64,000 nucleotides of DNA from CAZENU01 sp965222125 (GTDB lineage Bacteria > Chloroflexota > Dehalococcoidia > Lucifugimonadales > CAZENU01): contig CBDCTC010000005.1 in the NCBI GenBank assembly GCA_965222125.1, forward strand, positions 186,001 to 250,000. Direction: 5' to 3'. The notes below the pieces were generated by a model that searched no databases, was not told the DNA's origin, and saw only the letters and a program-made list of their open reading frames with translations. Below, in pieces: positions 34,055-42,059 of this stretch (the stretch's first letter is position 1; every line of letters begins with the position of its first letter). Made by a program: the position numbers and the translations under genes.

Positions 34055-34906
34055 ATGCCTTTGTCCACCGTAACCCTCCTCACCGACTTCGGGTCCGCCG
34101 ACGGATATGCGGGCGCCATGAAGGGCGCGGTCCTCGGAGTGAATCCCGAGGCGAACATCGTCGACATCACGCACGAGACGCCCTCCCGGGACATAGGTCA
34201 CGCCGCGTTCGTGCTGGGCTCGACCTGCCCGTTCTTCTCGCCTGAGACCATCCACGTCTCGGTCGTCGATCCCGGTGTTGGTACCTCGCGGCGCGCGCTC
34301 GTCGTGGTGACTTCACACGCAAGGTTCGTGGTGCCCGACAACGGTCTACTCACCTATCTGGCGGAGCATCACCTGCGGGCGGAGGCCGCTTCCGGTGTCG
34401 GTCCGGGCGTGGCGGCGGCGTTCATGGAGCCGTACGTGACGACGCTTCCCGCCGGGTGGTCGGCGTGGGAACTGACGGAGCCGGCCTGGTGGCGGGGCCA
34501 GGTCAGCGACACCTTCCACGGACGCGATGTTTTCGGGCCGGTGGCCGCGCACCTCTCGCTGGGCGTCGAGCCCGAGAGGATGGGCCGTCAGGTCGAGGAC
34601 ATCGTGTGCCTGCGGGTCTTCGAGGCCGATGCGGAGGACGGCGTCGTGCGCGGTCGGATCGTGTTCGTAGACCGCTTCGGCAATCTCGTCACGAACGTCC
34701 GGCCGTCGCAGGCCCCGGACGGAGCGCTGCGCCTGACGGTCGCCGGCGTCGACGTACCCGGCCCGCTCCGGTCATACGCCGAGGGCGACGGGCTGCGCGT
34801 CCTGGTCGGCAGCCACGGCTTTCTCGAGGTCGCCGAGAAAAACGGCAGCGCCGCCGAGCGGCTGTCCACCGGCGTAGGGGCGCGGGTGACGGTTACACCG
34901 GCCTAG
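34055..34906 (+). CDS. SAM hydroxide adenosyltransferase (DUF62 / SAM hydrolase family)
   Basis: 283 residues. Opens with VTLLTDFGSADGYAGAMKGAVLGVNP, then DITHETPSRDI, FVLGSTCPFFSPETIHVSVVDPGVGTSRRAL, VVPDNGLL and TFHGRDVFGPVAAHLSLG; the C-terminal beta barrel has GRIVFVDRFGNLVTNV. Members hydrolyse S-adenosylmethionine to adenosine and methionine, related to fluorinases. It is 31 bases after secG and the last gene of this operon. Confidence 0.93.
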   Translation: MPLSTVTLLTDFGSADGYAGAMKGAVLGVNPEANIVDITHETPSRDIGHAAFVLGSTCPFFSPETIHVSVVDPGVGTSRRALVVVTSHARFVVPDNGLLTYLAEHHLRAEAASGVGPGVAAAFMEPYVTTLPAGWSAWELTEPAWWRGQVSDTFHGRDVFGPVAAHLSLGVEPERMGRQVEDIVCLRVFEADAEDGVVRGRIVFVDRFGNLVTNVRPSQAPDGALRLTVAGVDVPGPLRSYAEGDGLRVLVGSHGFLEVAEKNGSAAERLSTGVGARVTVTPA

Positions 34907-34925
34907 CGGCGTCGGGGCCGCCGGC

Positions 34926-35231
34926 TCAGTCCTTCAGCTCGATGAGGACGTTCTTGTAGCGGCGGTCGGTGTGGTTGATGACCCGGTGGACCTGGTGCTG
35001 GTCGCGGTACCCCCAGCGTCCAACGTCGTACTCGTTCACCTCGGTTGTGCCGTCGGCGTACTCCGCCGTCAGGCCGCCGGCCTCGACTACGACGGTGACG
35101 TAGTCGCGTTCGTGCAGGTGCCAGTCGCTGGCCTCGCCGGGCTCGACCGTCAGGTTCCAGATCTTCACCCGGTCGTTCTCGAACAGCACTTCCGTCGCTA
35201 TCTCTCCGAGCGGCTCGTCTATCCTGCGCAT
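34926..35231 (-). CDS. Small cupin-fold protein
   Basis: 101 residues from the ATG at 35231, preceded by AGGAGGTGCTTCA. A single cupin: KIWNLTVEPGEASDWHLHERDYVTVVVEAG and VGRWGYRDQHQVHRVINH supply His and acidic metal ligands. Convergent with the SAM hydrolase gene. Substrate unknown. Confidence 0.8.
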   Translation of the reverse strand: MRRIDEPLGEIATEVLFENDRVKIWNLTVEPGEASDWHLHERDYVTVVVEAGGLTAEYADGTTEVNEYDVGRWGYRDQHQVHRVINHTDRRYKNVLIELKD

Positions 35232-35282
35232 TGAAGCACCTCCTGGATCTGTTGGATATTCCACTCCCGCGGCCGTTGCCCG

Positions 35283-35756
35283 CTAGGCTTGCGTGGCCGT
35301 GATGACGGTAACACCCGCGACCACCATTATCGCTCCCGCGACGGTGCGCGCGGTAACCCTTTCCAGCCGTTGCAGGAACAGATGCGTCAGAACTATGGCG
35401 ACCAGAGGATACGAGCTGGAGATCGGGGCGACCATCACGACGGGCGCCTCCTGCAGGGCGTAGAACAGGAAGGCCACGCCCCACGCGGACGCCACGCCCG
35501 ACAACGCCATGTACACCAAGCCCCGGCGGTCCGCGGCCGCCAGCGCGCCCGCGGCACCGCGATGAAACAGGAGCCCCACCATCGCCGTGCCGAATATGAG
35601 CGAGTAGGCGGACGCCACCAAGGGCGTCGAATGGCCGTCTACCAGCACGCGGCTCGCGACCGCGGCGGCCCCGTAGCTCGCGGCGGCCGCCAGGGAGGCG
35701 GTGTAGCCCCACAGGTTCCGGCGGCGGGCCGTCGTGTCCGTCGCCGAGGTGCTCAC
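35283..35756 (-). CDS. EamA/DMT transporter, second half
   Basis: 157 residues with five hydrophobic helices. EamA signature LWGYTASLAAAASYGAAAVASRVLVDG and the final helix TVAGAIMVVAGVTVI. Starts at a GTG that overlaps the stop of the first half (GTGA). The two halves together match a normal ten-helix DMT permease; here they are separate proteins that presumably form a heterodimer. Confidence 0.8.
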   Translation of the reverse strand: MSTSATDTTARRRNLWGYTASLAAAASYGAAAVASRVLVDGHSTPLVASAYSLIFGTAMVGLLFHRGAAGALAAADRRGLVYMALSGVASAWGVAFLFYALQEAPVVMVAPISSSYPLVAIVLTHLFLQRLERVTARTVAGAIMVVAGVTVITATQA

Positions 35757-36175
35757 CGCTGACTCAGGATGAGCGTCATGCCGCCGACGATCGACACGCT
35801 GCCCAGCAGCAACGGGAGACTCACCGACTCGCCGGCGAGCGCCACCGCAATGGCCGTCGCGAAGAGCGGCGCCGCACCGACTATCGTGCTCGATCTGGAC
35901 ACGCCTATGAGCCTGACGCCGGTGAAGCTGAACAGCCGGCCCGTCGGGTAGCTCAGCAGCCCGACAACGAAGGCGAGCACCAGCCCCGTCCCGGTCATCC
36001 TCACCAGGTCTACGGGTTGAAACGCGACGGTGATCGCCAGCGTCACGATGGTGCTCACCGTGAGCGAGACGAGGGTGCCGGGTCCGACGGCGACGTGCTG
36101 GACGCCCATTCTGGCGAATACCGCAGTGGCGCCGAAGCCGACGGCGGCGATCAGCGCGAGGACGACGCCGGTCAC
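35753..36175 (-). CDS. EamA/DMT transporter, first half
   Basis: 140 residues, five helices: LALIAAVGFGATAVFARMGVQHV, then LAFVVGLLSYPTGRLFSFTGVRLIGVSRSSTIVGAAPLFATAIAVAL in the typical EamA arrangement, ending with LLLGSVSIVGGMTLIL. The GTG start overlaps the radC stop. Probably exports or imports a small metabolite. Confidence 0.8.
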   Translation of the reverse strand: MTGVVLALIAAVGFGATAVFARMGVQHVAVGPGTLVSLTVSTIVTLAITVAFQPVDLVRMTGTGLVLAFVVGLLSYPTGRLFSFTGVRLIGVSRSSTIVGAAPLFATAIAVALAGESVSLPLLLGSVSIVGGMTLILSQR

Positions 36176-36945
36176 AGGCGCGCGTCCGATACGTCCGCGC
36201 CGCTATGCCACGGATGGCGGCCGCCGCCGCCCGCCGCGGGGAAACCGAGACCCTTGCTCTTCAGGCTGACGTGGGACCGTCCGCCGATGATTATGTGGTC
36301 GAGGACCTCGATGTCCAGCATCTCGCCTCCGGCCACTATCTGCCGCGTAATCATCACGTCCTCCGGGCTGGGCGTCGGGTCGCCCGACGGGTGGTTGTGC
36401 ACGACGATGATCGACGGGCAGTTCTCGCGCACGGCCGGTCTGAGCACCTCGGAGACGCGCACGATGGAGGCGTTCACGTTGCCGACGTACACTTCGTGCA
36501 CGCCTCTGACCTCGCTCTTGGTGGACATCAGCACGACCCGCAGGTGCTCCTGGTCGAGCAGGCCCATCTCCGCCGATAGCAGGTTCGCGACATCCTGAGG
36601 GGACCGCACTATGGCCCGGTCCTCGGGGCTGAGGGAGACCATCCTCCTTCCGAGCTCGAACGCGGACAGGAGCTGGCAGGCCTTGGCGTCGCTGACTCCG
36701 TGGAAGTCGCACAGCTCGCCGTACGAGATCCGCGCGAGGCCCGACAGGCCGCCCCTGCTGGATATGAGGTGGCTCGACAGCTCCAAGACGGACTGGCCCT
36801 GCGCCCCGGTCCGCATCAGTATGGCGACGAGCTCGGCGTTGCTGAGGGCGCCGGCGCCCAGCTCCTTCAGCCGCTCCCGCGGACGGTCCGTCTGCGGCAG
36901 GTCGCGGATCAACGTGATGTAGCGCGGCGTGGACTCTCCGGCCAT
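36172..36945 (-). CDS. radC: RadC family JAB/MPN metalloprotein
   Basis: 257 residues from the ATG at 36945 (CTGGAGGCAAGG upstream). N-terminal helix-hairpin-helix region (RPRERLKELGAGALSNAELVAILMRTG), then the MPN domain with the JAMM zinc motif HNHPSGDPTPSPED. It ends in an Arg/Gly/Trp tail not seen in E. coli RadC. Role in DNA repair or competence is uncertain. First gene of a coupled radC-eamA-eamA operon. Confidence 0.93.
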   Translation of the reverse strand: MAGESTPRYITLIRDLPQTDRPRERLKELGAGALSNAELVAILMRTGAQGQSVLELSSHLISSRGGLSGLARISYGELCDFHGVSDAKACQLLSAFELGRRMVSLSPEDRAIVRSPQDVANLLSAEMGLLDQEHLRVVLMSTKSEVRGVHEVYVGNVNASIVRVSEVLRPAVRENCPSIIVVHNHPSGDPTPSPEDVMITRQIVAGGEMLDIEVLDHIIIGGRSHVSLKSKGLGFPAAGGGGRHPWHSGADVSDARL

Positions 36946-37038
36946 CCTTGCCTCCAGCGTACGCGGCCAGCGGATCACAGCTTGGCCGAGCCGCCCCGAT
37001 GCCGCCCCGGCCGGCGGCCGGGACGCGAACGGCGTTGT

Positions 37039-37550
37039 CGATCGGCCCGTACATGATAACGCCGTCGTGTACGTGAATTCACTACCTGGCGGTCGGGCCG
37101 TTCAGGCCGAACATCGTACGCCGTTTCCCCACGGCCCGCAAAGCCAGCGAAAATCCCAGATTCCGCGCCTCCGTCATTCCCGCGAGGGGAGACCTTTGAT
37201 GAACAACCGTCATTCTCGCGCAGGCGGGAATCCAGGGTTGGGGGTTCCCTGCTAGCAATGCCAGGCATCTCCGCCACGCTGTCTCCCGCAACGGGAGTTA
37301 TGCGAAGGTCTCCGAACGCGGGAATCCATCCCCGGCAAGGAGCATCGCCATGGCCTCGGAACCAGTCTGTAACGCCGCCTGTCCCAATCAGGTGGTGAAT
37401 GGGAAGTGACTTAACAGTGTCGAGGCTTCTACAGCCCATTCACTCCAAGCAGCACCGTTGAAGCATCGGTGCGGGTCGAGAGGCGCAGGCAGGGCGCCCG
37501 GCCGGGCTATGATGTCGTCGACGAAGCAAGACCGCAGCTGGACGCAGTTG
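37039..37550. other. Long intergenic stretch with palindromic extragenic repeats
   Basis: No supported gene. Between 37165 and 37350 the DNA has several copies of CATTC(C/T)CGCG-type units in both orientations, such as GTCATTCCCGCGAGGGGAG at 37173 and GTCATTCTCGCGCAGGCGGG at 37209, and GCGGGAATCCA at 37226 and 37319. These resemble the dispersed ATTCCCGC-type palindromes found in many bacterial genomes. Confidence 0.5.
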
Positions 37551-37579
37551 TTGACACCCCTTGGGGCCGTCCATAGAAT
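37551..37579 (+). promoter_or_regulatory. sigma70 promoter of ruvB
   Basis: TTGACA (37551-37556), 17-base spacer, TAGAAT (37574-37579): near-consensus, about 50 bases before the start codon. Confidence 0.75.
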
Positions 37580-37630
37580 GAACACCGGTTCTAATGCTGA
37601 CGGGACCGTTCCCTACGTCGAAAGTCGAGC

Positions 37631-38665
37631 GTGCATTTGAACGAGCGCATCGTCTCGGGCAAGCCACATGTAGACGACACCGCACTGGACCGGAGCCTGA
37701 GGCCCCGCCACCTTGAGGACTACATCGGCCAGGAGCGGCTGAAGGCCAATCTGAGCATAGGCATCGTCGCCGCCAAGCAGCGCGGCGAGGCGCTCGACCA
37801 CACGCTCCTCTACGGCCCGCCCGGCCTGGGCAAGACAACGCTGGCCAACATCATGGCCACCGAGATGGGCGTCAAGATCAAGACCACCTCCGGCCCGGCC
37901 ATCGAGCGTCCGGGCGACATGGTGGCCATCCTGACTCAGCTACAGAAAGACGACATCCTGTTCGTCGACGAGGTCCACCGCCTGAGCCGCGTCGTCGAGG
38001 AGGTCCTCTATCCCGCCATGGAGGACTTCTTCGTCTCGTGGGTAATCGACAAGGGCCTGAAGGCCAGGAGCATGAACCTCGCCATCAAGCCGTTCACCTT
38101 CATCGGAGCGACGACCCGCTACGGAATGGTCAGCGCGCCGCTGCGCGATCGTTTCGGCGTCGTCCATCGCCTCGACTTCTACACCTCGGCGGACATGTAC
38201 AGGATCGTCACCCGGTCGGCGCGGATTCTCGCCATCGACTCGGAGGACGAGGGACTGAGGGAGATCTCCAACCGCGCCCGCGGCACGCCTCGGGTGGCCA
38301 ACCGGCTGCTCAAGCGGGTGCGCGACTACGCCCAGGTGATGGCGGACAACGTGATAACCGGTGAGGTCGCCAGGGAAGCGCTCGCCCGTCTGGAGGTCGA
38401 CGCCGTGGGCCTGGACGACTCGGACCATCTCGTGCTCCAGACCATCATCGAGAAATTTGACGGCGGGCCGGTCGGCGTAGACACGCTCGCGGCCTCGCTG
38501 AGCGAGGAGGCAGAAACGATCGAAGACGTCTACGAGCCCTACCTGCTGCAGATGGGGTTCCTGGACCGCACCAGGTCAGGCCGCGTCGCGACACGCCGCG
38601 CGTACGAGCACCTGGGAATCGACTACCCCGAGAACGCCCCAACGCCCCAGAACCGGATGTTCTAG
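37631..38665 (+). CDS. ruvB: Holliday junction branch migration helicase RuvB
   Basis: 344 residues with a GTG start at 37631 (TTG at 37637 is an alternative). SLRPRHLEDYIGQERLKANL, Walker A YGPPGLGKTTLANIMA (62-70), TSGPAIERPGDMVAILT, Walker B ILFVDEVHRLS, sensor GATTRYGMVSAPLRDRFGVVHRLDFY, and a C-terminal winged helix with GGPVGVDTLAASLSEEAETIEDVYEPYLLQ. Monocistronic here; ruvA and ruvC are not in the window. Confidence 0.97.
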   Translation: MHLNERIVSGKPHVDDTALDRSLRPRHLEDYIGQERLKANLSIGIVAAKQRGEALDHTLLYGPPGLGKTTLANIMATEMGVKIKTTSGPAIERPGDMVAILTQLQKDDILFVDEVHRLSRVVEEVLYPAMEDFFVSWVIDKGLKARSMNLAIKPFTFIGATTRYGMVSAPLRDRFGVVHRLDFYTSADMYRIVTRSARILAIDSEDEGLREISNRARGTPRVANRLLKRVRDYAQVMADNVITGEVAREALARLEVDAVGLDDSDHLVLQTIIEKFDGGPVGVDTLAASLSEEAETIEDVYEPYLLQMGFLDRTRSGRVATRRAYEHLGIDYPENAPTPQNRMF

Positions 38666-38729
38666 CCGGCGGCTGAGGGGTCAACTAGGTCGAGCACGGT
38701 CCCGTTGCGCCGAGTCTCCGGCCGTAGGG

Positions 38730-40055
38730 CTAGACGAGGACTTGTACCGTCTCGTCCTTGACTACTATGCGCACTACGTGGGATGTGAGGAAGTCCCGCT
38801 GGGCCTCCATCTCCAGGTCCTCCCAGCGCGACAGCGTCTGGTCGACGTCCATCTGGCTGATATCGCCCGACGCCGCTCTCCGGGCCGCGTCCAGCGCCGC
38901 GAGGTAGTCGGCGAGCAGGTACGTCTTTCTTTCGCCGCGGGCCGTGCGCCTCATCGCGTCCAACAGCCGCCGCTCCGCGTGCTCCACCCGCCCGTCCCTC
39001 AGAGCCTGGGCGCGTTCGGCTTCCCCGTCGGACGCGCCCGCGGCCCTCGCGCGGAGCGCCGGGCCGAGCTGCCCCATAACCGTCCCTTCGAGCAGCGGCG
39101 CGCGCCACGTGTGGTATCCGCACACGTTCTGATTGTTCTTGGACTGGCACTGGTAGTAGCGGTAGACGCCGCGCTGCCTGCGGCCGTCCTTGCGCCTCCA
39201 GGACTGCCGTCTGGTTGCGCCCATCATCTGGTTGCCGCAGTAGCCGCATTCGATCAGCCCTGATAGCAGGAACGGCTCCGACTTCGACACGCGCCCGAGC
39301 GGGCGGCGGGACGCGGTCACCTCGCGCGCCTCGCGAAACAGGTCGTGCGGAATTATCGCTTCGTGCGACCTCGGCCGGAGCATGCCGAGCCTGGTGTACG
39401 TGCCCGTGTATACCGGATTGCGGAGGATGTCCCTGATTCCGATCACGTTCCAGTTCGAGCCGCGGCGAGTCAGGATGCCGCGCTCGTTCAGGTGCTGCAC
39501 GATCAACCGGAAGCCCATCAGATCACGCGTGTACAGTCGGAAGATCAACTCGACGACCCTGGCCTCGTCCGGCACGACTTCGAGCTTGCCGTCCGCCCCT
39601 ATACGGTATCCGTAGGGCGGCCTACCGAGCGCCTGGCCCTGCAGCGCACGCTCCCGCATCGACTCCTTGATCCTGCGGCTGCGCGTCCGCGAGACGCCCT
39701 TTACGCCGAGAGTCTGAAAGGCGTTCTGCAGCGGGTCCGGGAACTCCTCGTCGAAGCACCGGACGACCGCGCCCGTCTGCTCGAGCTCGACGAAAGCCCT
39801 GGCCACCGACTCCAAGTCGCTGCCCAGGTGCGTCGCGTCCGGGACCGCCACCAGGAACTCGCTGCCCGAGTCGCGCATGTACTCGATCATGAGGCGGTAC
39901 TCGGGCGTCTCTCTGGGGGCCGCCTCTCCGTCGGCGGCGAAGGTGTTCACCGGTTGGTGGAAGTTGAGGTCGCAGAAGTCTGCGAACTGTTGCCGCAGGC
40001 TCGGAAGGGAGTCCCCGTTTCGAGCGCCCAGATAGAAGAAACCGATGGCGCGCAT
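38730..40055 (-). CDS. Serine-recombinase family protein lacking the catalytic residues
   Basis: 441 residues. Domains: a resolvase-like N-domain (1-115), a recombinase DNA-binding domain (GRPPYGYRIGADGKLEVVPDEARVV, GFRLIVQHLNERGILTRRGSNW), a zinc ribbon (LIECGYCGNQMMG...YYQCQSKNNQNVCGYHTW) and a C-terminal coiled coil. By alignment with gamma-delta resolvase (ARVS and DRLGRD) position 8 is Tyr, position 10 is Gly and the active-site Arg68/Arg71 equivalents are His76 and Ser79, so the catalytic Ser and Args are gone. It is 7 bases after the zinc-ribbon coiled-coil gene and not flanked by visible mobile-element ends. A structural or regulatory DNA-binding role is inferred. Confidence 0.75.
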   Translation of the reverse strand: MRAIGFFYLGARNGDSLPSLRQQFADFCDLNFHQPVNTFAADGEAAPRETPEYRLMIEYMRDSGSEFLVAVPDATHLGSDLESVARAFVELEQTGAVVRCFDEEFPDPLQNAFQTLGVKGVSRTRSRRIKESMRERALQGQALGRPPYGYRIGADGKLEVVPDEARVVELIFRLYTRDLMGFRLIVQHLNERGILTRRGSNWNVIGIRDILRNPVYTGTYTRLGMLRPRSHEAIIPHDLFREAREVTASRRPLGRVSKSEPFLLSGLIECGYCGNQMMGATRRQSWRRKDGRRQRGVYRYYQCQSKNNQNVCGYHTWRAPLLEGTVMGQLGPALRARAAGASDGEAERAQALRDGRVEHAERRLLDAMRRTARGERKTYLLADYLAALDAARRAASGDISQMDVDQTLSRWEDLEMEAQRDFLTSHVVRIVVKDETVQVLV

Positions 40056-40062
40056 CGTTGGA

Positions 40063-40764
40063 TCAGGGCAGGTAGAGTATGCGCTTACAGCTGCTGCATC
40101 TAACAGGGGTGCGCGACCCGCGGGCGCGCTGCAGCTCCATAGTCGACAGCGTCAGTCTGCAGCCCTGGCACATGCCGCGTTCGATCCTGGCGACAGGGCT
40201 GCCGTTGGTGGTCTTGCGCAACAATTCGTAGAGGGCGATCAGGTCGGCCGATATCCCGGGGGCCAAGTGGCCCCGCTGCCTGCGCCGTTCGTCGAGATCG
40301 GCGGCCGCGTGCCGTTCCGACTCCCGGAGCTGTGCCTGCTCCGCCGGCCGGCCCGTCTCCAGATCGGACAGCGCCTCCCGCGCCTCGCGCTGCGCGGTCT
40401 CGGCGTCCTCCGTCTGAACCATCAGTTCGAGGAGGTTGTCCTCCTGCTCCCTGAGCTGCTGGACGACGAATTTCCGCTCCTCCTCCGCTGCGGTCATCTC
40501 GTCCAGGCTGGTGATCGCGCCGCCGTAGAGCTTCTTTTCGATGCCCGCCAACTGCTCCTGCGTCTCTGCGATCGCTCGCTCGGCGGCCCGGCGTCCGGCG
40601 CCGACCTCGTCCAGCGCCTCCGAGAGAGCGGTCAGTCTTGCGGCGGCCGAGGTGATCGCGGAGTCATCTTCCAGCCGGGCGCGCACGTCGGCCAAGACAC
40701 CCTCGAGCTCGTCGACTTTCAGGTCTATCCGTTGCAGGTCGTGTAGGCGTTTGACAGTCTGCAT
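40063..40764 (-). CDS. C4-type zinc-ribbon coiled-coil protein (DUF164 family)
   Basis: 233 residues from an ATG at 40764 (the frame is open to 40821). A long antiparallel coiled coil (residues 1-180, LHDLQRIDLKVDELEGVL to DLDERRRQRGHL) is followed by the C-terminal zinc ribbon MCQGCRLTLSTMELQRAR...PVRCSSCKRILYL with four Cys. The family is widespread and often near RNase HI or dinuclear-metal YbgI genes; it is thought to bind nucleic acid. Likely co-transcribed with the recombinase-like gene that follows. Confidence 0.88.
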   Translation of the reverse strand: MQTVKRLHDLQRIDLKVDELEGVLADVRARLEDDSAITSAAARLTALSEALDEVGAGRRAAERAIAETQEQLAGIEKKLYGGAITSLDEMTAAEEERKFVVQQLREQEDNLLELMVQTEDAETAQREAREALSDLETGRPAEQAQLRESERHAAADLDERRRQRGHLAPGISADLIALYELLRKTTNGSPVARIERGMCQGCRLTLSTMELQRARGSRTPVRCSSCKRILYLP

Positions 40765-40881
40765 GTCAATAGCGGTGTCGGCGATCGTGACGTCGACGCC
40801 ATTGTATCGCAGCAGCGCCATGTCGGGGTGGCGGGCTGATCGGTGGGGAGAGGTCTGGGGACGAGCAAGCTGCGAAGCCCG

Positions 40882-41181
40882 CTACGGCGCCTGGACGGAG
40901 GGCTCGGACGTCAGGGCGGCGAGCAGGTTGGAGACCAGGATGTCGTTCTTCGAATGGTGGCGCAGAGGCAGTTCGGGATCGACCTCGTAGAGGTTCCGCC
41001 TGCCGCTCTTCCGCCGCTTGATGTATCCTGCCTCTTCCAGTTCGGAGATCATCTTGTGGGCGGTCCGCTCCGTGATCCCGACGTCGATGGAGATCTCCCG
41101 CGCGGTGTGGCTCGGGTTGTGGAAGATGTAGCTGAGTACCAGCCCGTGATTCGTGATGAAGGTCCATTTACTATTCGCCAT
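40882..41181 (-). CDS. Small winged-helix transcriptional regulator
   Basis: 99 residues. The wHTH has the order helix (NHGLVLSYIFHNP), HTH (SHTAREISIDVGITERTAHKMISELEEAGYI) and wing (KRRKSGRRNLYEVDP). Similar small proteins regulate neighbouring genes; the DUF164 gene starts about 60 bases downstream on the same strand. No ligand-binding domain is present. Confidence 0.8.
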   Translation of the reverse strand: MANSKWTFITNHGLVLSYIFHNPSHTAREISIDVGITERTAHKMISELEEAGYIKRRKSGRRNLYEVDPELPLRHHSKNDILVSNLLAALTSEPSVQAP

Positions 41182-41260
41182 CGAACCCTCAAGAGTGGAG
41201 TGGTATGGCTAAATCCTATCACAGACGCCGCTTCCGATACAAACAACTTGGGCTGGCCTG

Positions 41261-42059
41261 CCCAAATCCACCGGCAGATTGATGTGTGCGGTTGGTGGTG
41301 GCACTTCGACGGATGTCGGGCCGGTTAGGGACCGTCTGGGCGTTCGGAGATGCGTGTCGAGGTGGTCTGGGAAGGCCGTTTGGGGATGTTGAGGGCGTCT
41401 GCGGCCCTTGTGCGGTAGAAGGATGGCGAGGCGCATCCACCGGACGGGATCCGGCCGCTTCGGGTCGAGATGATTTGGTTGTGGGAAGGTCGAACTACGG
41501 TGGGGCTGGTAGTGCCAGCATGGCGCGAGCTTTGAGTAGCAGGTTGTATGAAGGGTGTCCTCTGGGCAGGCGGATGATCATCCTCCTGGCATGATGCACG
41601 ACTCGTCTGGCAGGCCCGATCAGGCCGAATCGCACGGCCTTGAGCCGTCTGCTAAGCCACTCGGCGCCCAACGCCAAGCGCTTCAGCGCCGAGTTGAGAG
41701 CCTGCCCCGTAGCCCCATACGGGGTTGAACGCCAGTACCGCTATCGCCCACCACGCGGCATTGGCCCCGAACAGACCCGACGGCAGCCGACCGCCAGCGA
41801 GGTCTTCCTTGAGCACCCCGTGCACCTCCTCACCCTTCCCACACCTCTGCCTGTACCACCCGATCAGCTTGTCCCCTGGGAGAGCACGGTTGGTCACCAA
41901 TGCTGTGACCTTGTACCACCCTCGCCCCGACATCTCCATGACGGGGACCGACAACTGCAGGTGAGCCTCCATCCCTGGCATAGGCGGCTTGCGCAGCAAC
42001 TTTCTGATCGCTATGAAACGGTACTCAGGACTACTCTTTTTGTGACCTATCCAGTTGGG
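41261..42059 (-). pseudogene. IS1380-type transposase remnant (3' half, frameshifted)
   Basis: Minus strand PNWIGHKKSSPEYRFIA, GWYKVTALVTNRALPGDKLIGWYRQRCGKGEEVHGVLKEDLAGGRLPSGLFGANAAWWAIAVLAFN, then in another frame LKAVRFGLIGPARRVVHHARRMIIRLPRGHPSYNLLL. It matches the intact transposase at 57305-58834 from its residue 328 onwards. The end motif CCCAAATCCACCGG at 41261 corresponds to the right end of that element, at a similar distance after the stop. The 5' half was removed when IS21 inserted at 42060. Confidence 0.85.

Noticed and set aside
32533..34194. 553-codon minus-strand frame over yvcK and secG
   Set aside because: It is antisense to two genes with strong family motifs and has no recognisable domain.
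37165..37350. CRISPR-like spaced repeats
   Set aside because: Units are palindromic, inverted and unevenly spaced; they fit dispersed extragenic palindromes, not direct repeats with unique spacers. No array was seen elsewhere in the window.
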